The notes under the pieces are model-generated. The model worked only from the letters and a program-made list of their open reading frames with translations. It did not search any database and was not told the DNA's origin. The translations under genes and the position numbers were made by a program. Below are positions 32,617-45,700 of a DNA stretch of 64,000 nucleotides, piece after piece; position 1 is the first letter of the stretch, and every line of letters starts with the position of its first letter. The stretch is from Rotaria macrura (lineage: Eukaryota; Rotifera; Eurotatoria; Philodinida; Philodinidae): NCBI GenBank assembly GCA_900239685.1, contig OENT01000114.1:143084-207083 (forward strand), given 5' to 3'.

Positions 32617-33370
32617 ATGACTTTTAATCAAAGTCGACTGCCTTTCAATGGTCGCCTAACCACTAATTATACGCCGTCACGTTACTACTTTAGCGATAAA
32701 CATAACGGTATGTTATTGTTATTGTATGATGATGCTATTATTATTATTCATTTACATTTTGAGCTCGAGTAAAAAAAATCGAAAAAGTCTGATTGACATG
32801 GCAGATTTCATAGTAAATTATATAAGTGTATGAACAAACGATATTTTGTTTCATTGAATGTCTTTTTTGTTTTTAGGAAAATATAATTTGACAGAAAAAA
32901 ATTAATTTGATTTCGTTTGTTTAATTTTCATTTAGAACGAGCAAATGCAACTCTACTAAACAATAATATACTACCTGATTTTTATTCACCACGTTCAAAT
33001 GTATCTACATTGAATCCTGATTTAACACGAGCATTTCGTGTTGATGCTCAATTACTAGCCATCGTTCGAATTGAAGACAAACGAAGTAAGTTTGAAGGTT
33101 TTTTCTCTATTGATACATATGTATATAAACATAATACAAAAAAATTCTCATGTTTTTCTTTTTATTCGTAAATCCTTACGAATGCAAACGTTAGATATGT
33201 CAAACGAAATTGTATGTTTATCTTTAGATAGTTTCTATTCGGCTGAAGTTGTTAGTAAATTACGTCAAAAAGAACAAACACAAAAGTTTATTAATAAACC
33301 ATGTTCATTATTTGTGACTGATCGTTCTTTTATCATATTTGATCGAGCAACACAAGTAAAATATATACAG

Positions 33371-33402
<32 letters not shown>

Positions 33403-36400
33403 TTGTTAGTCAAAATTTTTTTTAATACTTAAATTGGAATGTATATAGGTTATAGCAGAAACAGTTCCCCTTGAAAATGTTGATCCAACATGTGTCTATT
33501 CTGATGGACAAAATACACTCAATGATATATTTATGTATCGTGTGTTGGATCGAAATGTAACATCAACGACAAGTCAGCCTAACACTTCGAATGGCAGTGA
33601 ATTAGCACATGCTATTGTATTTAAATGTTCTAATAAAGAATCGAAGCTTCTTGTCGATAATATTCATAGTGCAAATGGAAGAATACCGAAAAGCTCGAGA
33701 AGGTATTGTGCATCTTCGAACATATTGTAATTCGCATTTAGTTTTTTTTTTCATTTTATGAATTTTTCAGTGCTCGTTCAGAACCACGAAGTACACTCGA
33801 TCGTCGTGTACCGGATCCTGAGATAATGACATTCTATCATCCACAACCGTTATCACATGAATCTGTACCGATAAATAGTAAGTTACATCGTACCGGCGCA
33901 TATCATCATAAACAAGTTTTGTTTTGTAAAGATCCAACGTATGTTGTTGGCCCGCAACATTCATCACGTACAACAAGTCAACAAAATCCAAACATGCTTT
34001 CAGCAGATTATTATAGACATTTAAGAGATGATTTAAATAAATGTTTTGATGATATCGAATTATTCGTACGTCACATCGAAGCAACTACAGAATATACCAA
34101 AGAATTAGAACGTGAACATCGACGGAAGGATAAAAAATCGAATAGTTAGTTTACTAATGATTTTTACACTTCATCGAACTTTCTCTTACCATGATTTTCG
34201 TTCCTTTTTTTCTTCAGGCGGAATAAAGCAAATGGTTGAGACATTACCTGATGATAAATTTTTTATTGATATATTACAAAAATTTAAGCATTCATTTAAT
34301 CTGTTGGGTGAATTGAAACATATAATACATAGTCCGAATGCATCTGAATTAATACATTATTTATTATCACCGTTACAGCTTATATTGCATACATTACGTA
34401 CAAAAAATATAAATCAATTAAAATTGGCACAAGATATATGGATACCTGCATTAACAAGAGAAGCAAGAGAATTACTATTGAACTGTTTAACATCAAAAGA
34501 ACATGATATTCTATGGAATCTTGGTCCTGCATGGGTTCGAACAGCGTAAGATAAAAAAACACGAAGAAAAGTAAATCATTAAAATGTCGAACATGTTTTA
34601 TTGAATGTTTAGTGAAGAAATACCTCAAAAATTTGTCGATTATCGACCAGTGTTTTTCGACGGTTATCCAGTGTGGTTTCAAGAACCACCCAATGATTAT
34701 TCAATGCAATCAGCACGTAGTATGGACGAACATGTACCACCTCTTTGGCCGACACCTAGAGTAAAATGCTGTCCATGTCTTTTTTTCATATACAACTTGT
34801 TTTTTCTTCATGGTTTTATTTGTTTAGCAATCAAATCAAAATAATAATAACAATGGCTCATCAATAAATCATAATGCATCACTACCTCGACAACCATCGC
34901 CAGGTGCACATTTTGATACACCAACTGTAGATCGTTCAAGTAGAAATGGTGTATTAGAAAATTATAATACACACATGTCAACTGAACAAGCTTGGGCCCT
35001 CGAGAGAAAACGTGCTGGAGCCAAGTAAATCGTTGAATTTATGATTATCTTTCTCGTAGTAAACTTAATTATTCGCTTTTGAAGAATTTATTCACCAAAA
35101 TTTGCTCGTGAAGGACAAAACAAAAAGGAACTAACTGTACGACGTGGTGAATTAATTGAAATTGAAAATAGTTCAAAGAAATGGTGGCGTGCTAGAAATT
35201 TTCGTGGTGATGTTGGTCATGTACCACATAATATTCTTGAAGAAGTCAAAATAGAACAATTACAAGTTGTATGTAAAACGAATTTGTTTGATTTTGTTGA
35301 CTTATTTCGATTCGAAAGCAAAACATATATATGCTATTGAATTTCTTCTTCTTCTGTTTTGTGTATTTTAGAAAAATACATCGTCGAATACGTCAGGTAT
35401 AAATTCGCACCGTCCTCTAACAAATGCAAATAATCGTTCGCGTCATAATTGATCAAATTAATATAATATTAAACATTAAGCTTATACTATTTCTTTACAC
35501 TTCTTTGCTTTTTTTTCGCTTTCAATCTTCTTACTCGTCTTGTTTTTCTTGTTATTATTGCATGTGCTCCATACATTCTCACTTCTTCATTTTCTATTTG
35601 TGTTCACCAGTACAGGTACGATGTGTGTGTATGTTTTAGTGAAGTACATTATTTTCTATCTCGATTAGAAAAGATTATTGAATCTATCAGTACACTCTTG
35701 TTTTTCAGTCATCCATAGCTAATACAGAATTAAACTTGAAATATTGCGATCACGAACACAAAGAAAACTAAATTTATTTGTTTTCTTTGTTTTCATTTTT
35801 GATCGCCTAATCATTCGTTCATGTAGAACAAATTATCTTTCATTTTATGCTGAGTAGTTTGCACTCGAAAACGATGAAGTTCTACAAATGTCATAATCAT
35901 TTTCTTTCCATGCATATTTACAAAATTTTGTTCTCTCTATACAGTGTTTTGTATAGTGCGCATTTTTCTTTTCGTCCACCAAACCACAGCAATAGAACAA
36001 TAAAAATTAATCTCATTAAGGATGTGCGCCAATAGTAACCATCTGATATCGTTGGTTTTGTTCGCTCAATTTTATATTCTATCAAAACATAACCAACACG
36101 ATGAAGATCGACGGGCCATTGTTGTTGTTTCTCGCTTATGTAAATCTTACTTGTTTTCACAAGAAAAAAAACAACAAACAAAATAACATCCTGTCTATGT
36201 ACACAAATCGATTTCAAATTTCTTCATATTCGATTACTTTTAATCATTCTTAATCTTTTCTTTTTTTTCTTTCGTTTTTGCGTTCAAGAATATTTTAGCT
36301 TATTCATGTTTTCGTGTTTTTTTTCGGAATTCCTTCAATCGTTTTTGTTTGTTTATGAAATTGTAACACCAATAAACCAAATGCCAATAAGTGAGATAGA

Positions 36401-38409
36401 ATAAAGCACACAGATATGCACACGCATTAAAAAGCTTTTGGCTTATTGCTCCATCTCCTACACATGTGCACATAATGCCTCTTTGCACTATAGATTTAAA
36501 AAAAAAGCTGCTGGTCGTAGTTCTCATTGAAAATCAAAACAGCTCATATATATTGTGTCTCTTTATATATGCTTTAGTCGTAATTCCACGTTCATCAAGT
36601 GCACCTAATTATCGAGATCTTGCTCAGACCAATGGATACGATCAACGTAATTTCAACAATTATCCACAACAACTCATTCGTTCACCATCCTATGGGAATA
36701 ATTTTATTATGCAATCAAGTAACAGTACCTATACCAATCCGGCCATCATAGCAAATCCATTGGATCTACAAGCATTTCCATCATCAGTTTCCTCTCAATC
36801 GATTGCACCTCCTCCTCCTCCTCCTCCTTCTTTTCCCACATCACAATATATTCCACCACCACCACCATTGCCAGCCCAATTGTTAACTAATCGATCATCA
36901 GCATGGTCAACATTAAAACTACCTGACAGTACTAGAGACGAACGTTCCCAAACAAATACAACTTTGTGTAAGTTTTCCATCAACAAGCGAGTTTTATCTT
37001 TATTTGAATCTGTGAAGTAAAAACAATAAGCCGAACTAGTATACATGCCACATAGATCGCTTTCGCCATGTAGTCAATCATCACGTGTGTCAGTTCGTGA
37101 CGACCATGTATTTTGTCTTTACAAAAGTTTAGTACGCTGATCCTTATTGAAATCAAAATCATAACTTGACAAGATGAAGATATACCGCAGGTAACATCAC
37201 ACTAGTGATCGCTTATCTGAAAAATCGGTTAATTCTATGCTTATTTCACGGTACCCCCCCCCCCACCACCATAATGATGTGTTGATCAATCATAGTCTTT
37301 CTGTACATACGAACATTTGTTGAAAATTGAACTTTGATTGATTTTCATCTTGTTTCTATTTCTTTTTATTGGTTTGTTTTTCATAAGCAACAACGCAAGT
37401 AGATGTATTACAACAAGAATTAGCTCAACGTCTAAATGATCGCATTGGTTTCATTAGTCCGGATTCATCGAACGAAGATGTTCAACGATGGCTCGTGTCA
37501 AAGAATATTTCACCAGCGTAAAGAGTTCTTTTTTCTTGGTTTTATATGAAAGAAAATTTTTTATGACATTTTATCTTTTAAGACTTATTCAAAATTTAAA
37601 GGGCATGAATGGCGAAGAATTATTTAAATTATCTAAAAGTACATTGGATCAACTAACAAATGAACATGAATCAGCACGAGTCTACGCTTTACTTGTACAA
37701 CAAAAACAGCTATCAGGCGTAGGATTCATAATTATTTTAGTATGCTTTTTTCCTTTGTAAAGCATAGTCTACAAGAAGTTTTGAAGAAGATAGAATAGAA
37801 ATCTTCATCATCTGGTAGACGTAGATTCAGCAGGAATCAGTCATTGGTTGGGTACGACCCATTTGAATCGATTCGACAAAGATCGAAAAAGACAGTGGAT
37901 ACATGATCAAACATCGTAGACTCATAAAATCTCACAACTAATGTCTCATTTCATTTCTAGAAAATGATATAAATACATGATGCAGATGTGAACGCTGGGA
38001 TAGATAGATTAAAGTAATCTGTATGTGATCAGTTAAAATATCTGCCTCGTGCTGCACATTGTAATCCTCCATAGTATTCTCGTTGACAGTTGTCTTATTA
38101 ATATAATCCATTTATCTTTGACGATTTTATTTTCTAGTTTCGATCTGAAGATATGGCCCAAAGATCACCATTTCCACACAATAGTGGGTTTGGTTCTCTT
38201 AAAGCAAATACAATCAGTGATGCTGATGGTAAATACTGCGAAATTCCTCGTTATTTTAATTGACACAGAAAATTAAATCTCCATAATTCATTGTAGATAA
38301 TTTTTCTCTACGACCGAATGATTCGTTAAGTCGCTCACTAAAACTCAAACTGAAACAACGACGTGATAAAATCGAACAAGCAGAATTGCTTGATCGTACT
38401 GTATTGTGA
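32617..38409 (+). CDS. EPS8-like epidermal growth factor receptor pathway substrate (actin capping and bundling adaptor)
   Basis: Exons: 32617-32707, 32936-33085, 33195-33355, 33449-33702, 33771-34144, 34218-34545, 34613-34760, 34828-35024, 35085-35268, 35372-35396, 36578-36967, 37388-37517, 37583-37718, 38138-38228, 38297-38409; 923 codons plus TGA, all phases consistent. Domains: N-terminal PTB (about residues 65-220; LFVTDRSFIIFDRATQ, AETVPLENVDP); the EPS8 middle region with DDIELFVRHIEATTEY and DILQKFKHSFNLLGELKHII; an SH3 domain (YSPKFAREGQNKKELTVRRG, WWRARN, GHVPHNIL); polyproline runs; and the C-terminal SAM-like effector domain (SSNEDVQRWLVSKNISP, LNGEELFKLS-like MNGEELFKLS, ARVYALLVQQK) ending in a basic helix. 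EPS8 proteins cap barbed ends, bundle actin and signal to Rac through Abi1/Sos1. The acceptor of exon 3 could alternatively be 33 nt further down at 33228, also in frame. Confidence 0.92.
33381..33402. repeat. AT dinucleotide microsatellite in an EPS8 intron
   Basis: A CA-then-TA simple repeat directly follows the donor of the third EPS8 intron. It is expected to be length-variable. Confidence 0.8.
35397..36577 (+). other. Long EPS8 intron
   Basis: A 1.18-kb intron between the 25-nt exon and the polyproline exon. Open frames inside on either strand lack motifs. Confidence 0.6.
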
Positions 38410-38568
38410 AAAAAATCTTATTTTGTTTTTCAATCTGTATAATTTAGAATATTTTCTTTTTCTTGTCTGTTTTGTTTTTCATTTTATTTTTGAAAATAAT
38501 TACATAGTGAGAATTCTAGGATTATCTGTCCGAACATAATCAGGTAAAAATACAATGTTCATAGTATT

Positions 38569-39970
38569 CTAAGGATCAGCAATTGTTGGAATCATTTTTT
38601 TAACATATCGTACTATAAATAATACAGTACGAAAAATAAATAGAACACAACTGATGATAAGTAATGCAAGTATAAATGATTTATTTCTACTGGAAACATC
38701 AGTTCGATTGTAATTCTTTGATAAAATACCCGACAAGGCAAATATAAAAACGAACCATGGTAGAAATGTGTATGCCATGGGTGAATAGAATAGAACACTT
38801 TCACTAATAAAATAAATAACAATACTAACAAGTAGAAGACTAAGTGCCCCAGTTGACACATCAGTGATCGATTGAGTATTGTTATCATAGATTGTAGATA
38901 TCCAAATGGACAAATTAAGTAATGTTGCAATAAGTAACCATATTCCATAAACTGCAAGACCATTGTGGACTAATACGCGTACAAGCCAGATATCAACCTT
39001 GCTATTGAAGCCACAAAAGGAAAAAGATTCACTTTCATGTACATAAAAACTAAACTTACCAATTGGATTCAACATATTTCTTTCGATTCAAATAAAGGAG
39101 TGCATGTGTAATTATCAATGGAATCATAATGGTAGTAAACATTAAGGAAAGAACTAAAACAGCATACTAAACGACAAACATAATGAGTCAATAAAATTCT
39201 TCGTTGTATTATCTTTACTTACGCCAAAATATCCTCGATCCCAAAGAATAAGCCATACTATATTTAAAACCATATTGACTATGTAAATTATAAATACACT
39301 ATAATGAAGTGTATTTGGATCAACGTATAAATAGCCGTATTTGGACTTTCGAAATATTCGACTTATAGCATAGATTAACCATGCACCTTGCCAAAAATAA
39401 ATTATACCCCATATACTAAATGTCCAACCTTAAAAACAAGATTATAAGAGTGTTTCATTTTGAAGTTCTCTCATATTTATAAACCTACCAGCAGGTGTAA
39501 GCTCAGTCAAATTCTGATCACTGACGCTACCTGTATTTTGATTGAATATACCTAAAGAAAATAACATTACTTTACTTAAAGAATAATTTCTTCTAGAAAA
39601 TTGAAATATGAAACAAGATTGATCGTCTATAAGACCCGATACGTAGAATAGAGAAGATCTTTTTCTTTCATTCGTGTTTTATAGTTAAAAATGTTCAATA
39701 TATTTACAATGTTTCATACCTTTATAACCAGTACTTGCTAAACCATTAAAAACACAAGTAACAACAAAGGCAATTGCTGCACATATAATCACAAATATAT
39801 ACCGCCAATTATGTTCAAACTGATCGTTTCTATCCTTTTTATCCATAACTGTTTGGTCTTTGATAGGCACCGTATTTTCTAATCGACAACAAAAAGAATT
39901 CAGACGTATGAATGAAGAAAAAAAGCAAGATCAAATATATACCTATATTTGGTGAAGCAACTCTCGACAT
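38569..39970 (-). CDS. Multi-pass membrane protein, possibly TspO/MBR-related
   Basis: Minus-strand exons 39943-39970, 39720-39878, 39489-39551, 39223-39428, 39060-39166 and 38569-39001 give 331 codons plus TAG in frame. A hydrophilic N-terminus (DKKDRNDQFEHNW) precedes about eight hydrophobic segments. The stretch LTPAGWTFSIWGIIYFWQGA, near residues 80-100, resembles the signature of tryptophan-rich TspO/MBR proteins, which in bacteria and mitochondria bind porphyrins and cholesterol. The protein is about twice the length of TspO, so the relation is only suggestive and could be limited to this motif. It converges on the EPS8-like gene and diverges from the spermidine-synthase-like gene. The membrane in which it acts cannot be told from the sequence. 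Confidence 0.8.
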
Positions 39971-40394
39971 TTGATATGTTTGATTAATTATTTATCCTTG
40001 CTCTTGCTTTCACTACCACCTATGTATATATGTAATATGTATAAAGATATATATCCAGATATATGTATATATAGATCTACGCTGTCGAGTCTATTATATA
40101 ACTTATGTCACCAAGGCTAATAATAGAGAAAGGTTAAGAATTCTTTTCACTTTCTACACAGACGTGTTCTTGGTGGTTATATAAGTGTCTATGTAACGAG
40201 GCGCGAAAATATATATGTCGGCACAGGACAGACGAGCAGAAAAAGAAAAAAGAAAGAAAGGCGACAGATGTACATATAGTGCACATCTTAAACGAGGAAA
40301 GAGGCAAGCAACGATTGTTTACTGAAAATATGGTTGCAAAGCAACAAAATGAATGACAAAAAAAAATAGACCTTAGTATTTTGATGTAATAAAA
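39971..40394. promoter_or_regulatory. Divergent intergenic promoter region
   Basis: 424 bp between two divergent start codons, so it probably carries promoters for both. It is AT-rich with a TATA-like run near 40022-40070, but no specific element is assigned. Confidence 0.4.
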
Positions 40395-41488
40395 ATGTAT
40401 GGACATTTATTTATTAGAAAGTCCCATGAACAAAAACGATATATTCATAAATATTATTGGTGGGCGTCTAATCTAAATAGATTTTTAAAAGTACGATGTA
40501 TTGTTGGTGTTTTATTTTTCTTATTTTTGTTTTCTATATTTAATAAAAATCGAGGTGAGCTACTTTTTATTTTCTTTATTTGAAGTAAAATGTAAAACCA
40601 ATTTGTCTTGTTTTTCTTCTACACTCATATTGAATAGAGATCCGTATTAAGTTCGGGCAATATAATTACATGATAGGTAAAGAAACAATATTGGAACTAC
40701 GTTCTTCACGCTTTCATAATATTACAGTAGCTCAGTCAGATATATTAAGAATGTTACGATTTGATATGTCATCTATTCAAGGTGTTATTCACCTCAAACA
40801 TCCACACATTATTCCATTAGATTATACACGTTTACAATTAATGTGCCTTTTATGGAATACTGAACCAGAACGTATTCTTATTATTGGTCTTGGCACTGGT
40901 TTACTACCTAGAATCTTACATAATCTTTCACCAAATACAATGATTGACATTGTAGAAATTGATTTTGCAATATACGAATTAGCACGACAATATTTTAATT
41001 TCAATGAAAATGATTTTATTCGAGTATTTATCGAAGATGGTTGACATTTTATAGAACGGCAATCATCAAATTTCTATGATGTGATTATAATTGAAGCGTC
41101 TTCAGCTAAGAACCATATTCCACACGATTTACGTACAATCGAATGTCTTCAAAAATGTTTACATATTTCAAAATCGACTGGTCTTATTATAACAAGTTTC
41201 AATTATAAACAAGAAAGTCGTTATCGACAAACATATGCCCATGCATCTTTTAAACATATTTATCGAGGAATAACGAACATTAATATTATTCTTATAGGAC
41301 TTCGCAGTCAAGCAAACGTTTTCGATCAAAAAGAATTAAAATGGAGAGCACAAACTCTTCAACAACATCAACCATTGTATGATATGGATTGGAATGAAGA
41401 AACGAGATATATTCATGATGGCAATGATAATTCATGGAATACATCAGCATCAATTTTTACAGATAAAATTTACGAAGAGTCTTTGTGA
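40395..41488 (+). pseudogene. Spermidine-synthase/methyltransferase-like protein with an in-frame TGA
   Basis: Exons 40395-40554 and 40638-41488 (83-nt intron) give 337 codons including a TGA at 41042-41044 inside the conserved domain. The N-terminus has one hydrophobic helix (CIVGVLFFLFLFSIF), then a polyamine-synthase-type Rossmann fold: MIGKETILELRSS, MCLLWNTEPERILIIGLGTG (SAM-site glycines), MIDIVEIDFAIYELARQYF (acidic strand end), the interrupted segment GGT-TGA-CAT-TTT-ATA, and FYDVIIIEASSAKNHIP. Coding character is equally strong on both sides of the TGA, and no intron of usual size can remove it without deleting the conserved strand. This suggests a recent nonsense mutation, perhaps in one allele, or a sequence error. 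It could still be active if translated as two parts, which seems unlikely. Exact substrate is unknown. Confidence 0.75.
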
Positions 41489-41710
41489 TATTTTTTAGAA
41501 AAAAAACTTAGATTGTTAAATCAAATTATGGCTGCCACGCAGCATCACTATGAAAAGAAATTAATATATGTAGAGACAGAGAGAGAGAGAGATTGGGAAC
41601 GAAAGAAAAAGGAAATAGGTTAAACCTATCATCTATTAAGACCTTGATTCTTAAACTACGATGACTTCACGAATGAAATGAAATCTAGTATCATGTCATA
41701 TGCAATGCAT

Positions 41711-42688
41711 CAGAGCTCTGAATGGGATGGGGCAATCCAATCCCATCTCATTACATGGGACGAAATTACTTCTCCTAAATATCTCATGGGACGTGTCCGG
41801 ACGAAACATGGATCGATGGGATGGGATGGGATGAAAGATTCATCCCATGAAATATTCTATGAATTTTTCGATTGTGAACTTTTTGTAGAAAAGATGACGT
41901 TCATAAATATTGACGAGAATCAATCTCAATTTTCGTTCTTGTTTTCTATTGAGTGTTGTTCTTCAATCATCTATCCATTCCTGGATAATCATGATGAGTC
42001 AGTTGTGATACACACCTCATAAATTTACAGCAATGTTTCGATTTCGGAAAAAGAAAATTTTAGAAGTTTCGGAAATTCTAAGCGTTTGGATACTTAATTT
42101 TTCGTTGCCTCCAAAAATTATCTACTATCTGAAATTTCCAATTTGTCTAAAAATTTCGCTGGCACCAGTATGTATTTATCGCTTCGACAGAAACTTTACA
42201 AATTTCAGTGGTTCATTTTTCCGGAATCTAAATATAATTTTGAATTTCATATAGAAAATAAGATTTCTTGTCTTTGCTCAGCCTCACTATGCGACTTTAA
42301 ATATCCTTGAGTGTTGTGACGAATCAAAAAGGCAAGAAGTGAAGTAAAAAAATGGATCTCCTTTTAAGAATAATGTGGTTCTAAAGCATCATTGTTGTGC
42401 TAATTCCGTTTTTAGTGTTGTCGAGGATATAAGAAAATGAAGCTAATTATTCTTCTATTTGTTATAATAGATTGTATTTGAAATGTGAAAAGATAAAAGA
42501 GTTTTCAACAATATGAAAATTTTGCTATTTATTTGATAAACAATAGAATTTTTATATTGCATGAAAATCCCATGGGACAAGATGGGATGAGATGGACAGA
42601 CTTTTAAATTCCATGAGATGGGAAGGATGACTAAAATTTGTCTCAAGAGACGAATTTCTCGTGCCACTCCTTCTCATTCGGAGCTCTG
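41711..42688. mobile_element. 978-bp non-autonomous hAT-like element
   Basis: Termini CAGAGCTCTGAATGGGATGG and, inverted at 42671-42688, CAGAGCTCCGAATGAGAA. Flanks CAATGCAT (41703-41710) and CAATACAT (42689-42696) form an 8-bp target duplication with one mismatch. Many subterminal GGGATG/CATCCC motifs occur at both ends, as is common for transposase-binding regions of hAT elements. No transposase is present, and the 41678-42022 open frame that runs across the left end is spurious. Confidence 0.85.
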
Positions 42689-42696
42689 CAATACAT

Positions 42697-42765
42697 GTAT
42701 CGTGTAATATTAATATTCTCACCAAATTAGATTCGGACTGTTAAAAATTAAGATTGACATTATAA

Positions 42766-42798
<33 letters not shown>

Positions 42799-45700
42799 TT
42801 TTACGCTTTCAAATAATCTATCAAAATTATTTATGTGTACAATTTAAAACAAACTCATAAGGAGGAATATGTGCTAGGTTTGTCTAGTTTGACATTGTTT
42901 ACAGGCACATTTACTATTGTACTTGCCATTTATAAATGATTGAAAATCGCATCGTTATATCATTTGATCTACATGAATAACATCAAAATTAAGAAATTTG
43001 AGATGTTATTCTTTATGTAAGATTTCGTGTGTCAGGTTTCACATATATTGACTTGATCCCTGAGTATCAACATCGAATACTAATAAATATGGACATTTCA
43101 TTCATGGAATATCGAGCGAAAAGTTCAATAGAAATACTATAAACGAATAAAGTACTTGAAAAACAAGAACAAAATTAAATCAAGTAATCGTAACTAATAT
43201 TGATTTTCTCTGCTCAATATTATCCAGTTGTACTTAATGTTACTTTAAATTAACAAGAATAAATTTTCGTTACAGATAGAGTAAAGTTCGAAAAAGAAGA
43301 AAATGAAATATCTGTACAGCAGTAGAATAGTTTTATAAAAGACGTTTTGTGTTGATTCTTTGCTAAAAATTTGACACAGAAAGAACATGGAAGGTAGTTT
43401 TCGTGAATCTTCTTGGAAAGCGCTATTTTTGTTGTTCCATGAAGAGAAAACACTTCCAGTTAGAAACTAAGCACCTTAAAATTTGATTCTATGTTACGTC
43501 ATTTCTTCAAAAACATACGATTTCCATTGGTAATTCCATTGACCTTGTTCTTCGTCATTTATTTCAAAAACCAAGATACACTTCCTATTTTATGATTTAG
43601 ATCTCAATGAGCAGCATAGTTCATGACGGAAAGATGAGCTCAGTTAGTTACGAATTACTAAATAAATTGTGTTGTAGGCCATGTTGTACAATTTATTTCG
43701 AATTCTAAATTAAACATTTCATTAGTTTTCGAATGAATACTTCACCCTAAATGACAAATCTAGAACTAATTTTTCGTCCGTTTTTATTAATTCTCCATAT
43801 TTCTCTTACCATGTTATATGTTCAAAGATGACGATAAAAACTTTCAATCAATTTTGTAGGAACGATTAAATAGATCATCTTCGGTAAAACAGAATATATT
43901 GATCAAGGTTCTATACGAGAGAAAGAGAATTCAAAATACTAACAGCGGAATCAAGCTCTAATCAACGATTCATTTTCATTGTATATAGATTGAAAATGGA
44001 GAGTTTGACATAATCATTCGATCATTTTGTTGTGTAGCATCATCGATCTCCATGAAAAATAAAGCAAACTCCATCTATATTTCATATTAGAAATATTCCG
44101 ACAATGAAACAGGACCCCCAAAAATAACACAATGGCAATCTTTATCAAAAAGAAGGCACATCGTCAATGAGGTCAAATGAATGAATCATTGAAAAATTAC
44201 CGGAGAGTTTATATTGTAATGTATACTTACACATGCACCATTACGTAATAAAGTTAAAGAAGGTGTCATAGTAAGAAGAGAGATGCAATGAATCATGAAA
44301 AGAAAAGTGCACGTAAAATGACATGTTCTTAACACACAAAAGACGACCGACTTACGAAGAATAGTGGGTACATTTTACCTTTAAGGCAACGCATATAACA
44401 TATAACTAAATTCATGGCAAGAGAAACTTGTCTATTCGAATCGGTAGTTGTTGTTCAAAAATATAATTTTTCCCAAAGGCATTATGTTACCGTGTGAACG
44501 ATAATTTCACCTTATCACTCAGTATCTTGCTTTATTACAGGAAAATCACAATAACACAGAATAATGAATAACATATTATGTTGAAAAAACTACACACAGA
44601 ATATGAGTAAAATCTCAGAGCTACTGTTAGAAAATACCAATTACACATAAATATAGAAATTACACAGGCGTATCGATGTGTGGGAGGAAATTGAACGCTA
44701 TATCACTCCTCCCCTACCTTGAGAACCAACTTACACTCGTGAGAAAATACCAAACGCATATGATAATGGAAAAATATCTACCTATAGAACAGAGGGAACA
44801 AATGACATGCATGTATGATAGAGAGAAAAGATGACATAAAAAAGTAAATATATACATGTATATATAAAAAAAAAAAATATTTCAAGCTACTAGCTAACAC
44901 CAGTTATAGACATTGAATCGATCTGAAGAGGTAAGTCGCAAAGGAAGGATGATTTAACTTCGATATCTTGTAAAAACATATTTTTGTTTATTTTTATGAT
45001 TTCAAGCATGTAAATTCAGAAATACATATCTCTGATATTTATTTCAATAACTTGATCTATGCAAACACTTCTCAATGTTTACTAGTGATGATGCAGTAGA
45101 ATTCATTGAGTATTAATAATCCTTTCGAGAAATAAAGTTTAAAAATCGCGTAGCAATCTGCTTATGATTTTGAGCTGGTTCTATCAAAGATTATTATATG
45201 ACTGAATGCAAATGAATTAGAGCGCGTAACAATAGTTTTTGTGCTTGAAATTTATCAGTTTTCCTAAAACAAGGAATTTTTTTTTCTGAAATTTTCAGTG
45301 AATCCAAAACTTCTGTCAAAAAGCTTCCTTTCCTTTTAAAAAAAGATCAGTTGTTCTCAAATTTGTTTTCGTTTTCATGCTTATTTGTATATCTTGTATG
45401 AAATTCAACTATTCGCAGTGACTACTCGATTAGATTTCTTTTTATAAGTGATACCAAAGGTTCTTCTTCTTACCTATACCACTCGAGCTATCTGACTGAA
45501 GTCCAACATAATATTTACACCATTCTTTTGAGACGATAAATTTTACGAAATTCCCTAGATGGCGTTAGGTATCAGTCAAGAGCTGACAATTTGTTTAAGT
45601 TCCTCTCATTCGAAATTAAACTAATGATTAAGAAAAATATGGGAAAAATTACAATTTTTCTTCGCAAAAATTTTTATTTTGCATCTAGTACATTCTATGT

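Noticed and set aside
33767-34084. 105-codon minus-strand frame
   Set aside because: Antisense shadow of a well-supported EPS8 exon.
36795-37046. Glycine-rich frame on the minus strand
   Set aside because: It is the antisense of the EPS8 polyproline exon.
41042-41044. Selenocysteine codon
   Set aside because: No homologous cysteine or selenocysteine position is known to me here and no selenocysteine element was recognised; a nonsense change is simpler.
41039-41104. Intron that would remove the in-frame TGA
   Set aside because: A GT-AG pair exists but it would delete the conserved strand FYDVIIIEASS.
44540-44760. Possible LTR fragment
   Set aside because: Base composition is slightly different but no direct repeat partner, primer site or target duplication was seen.
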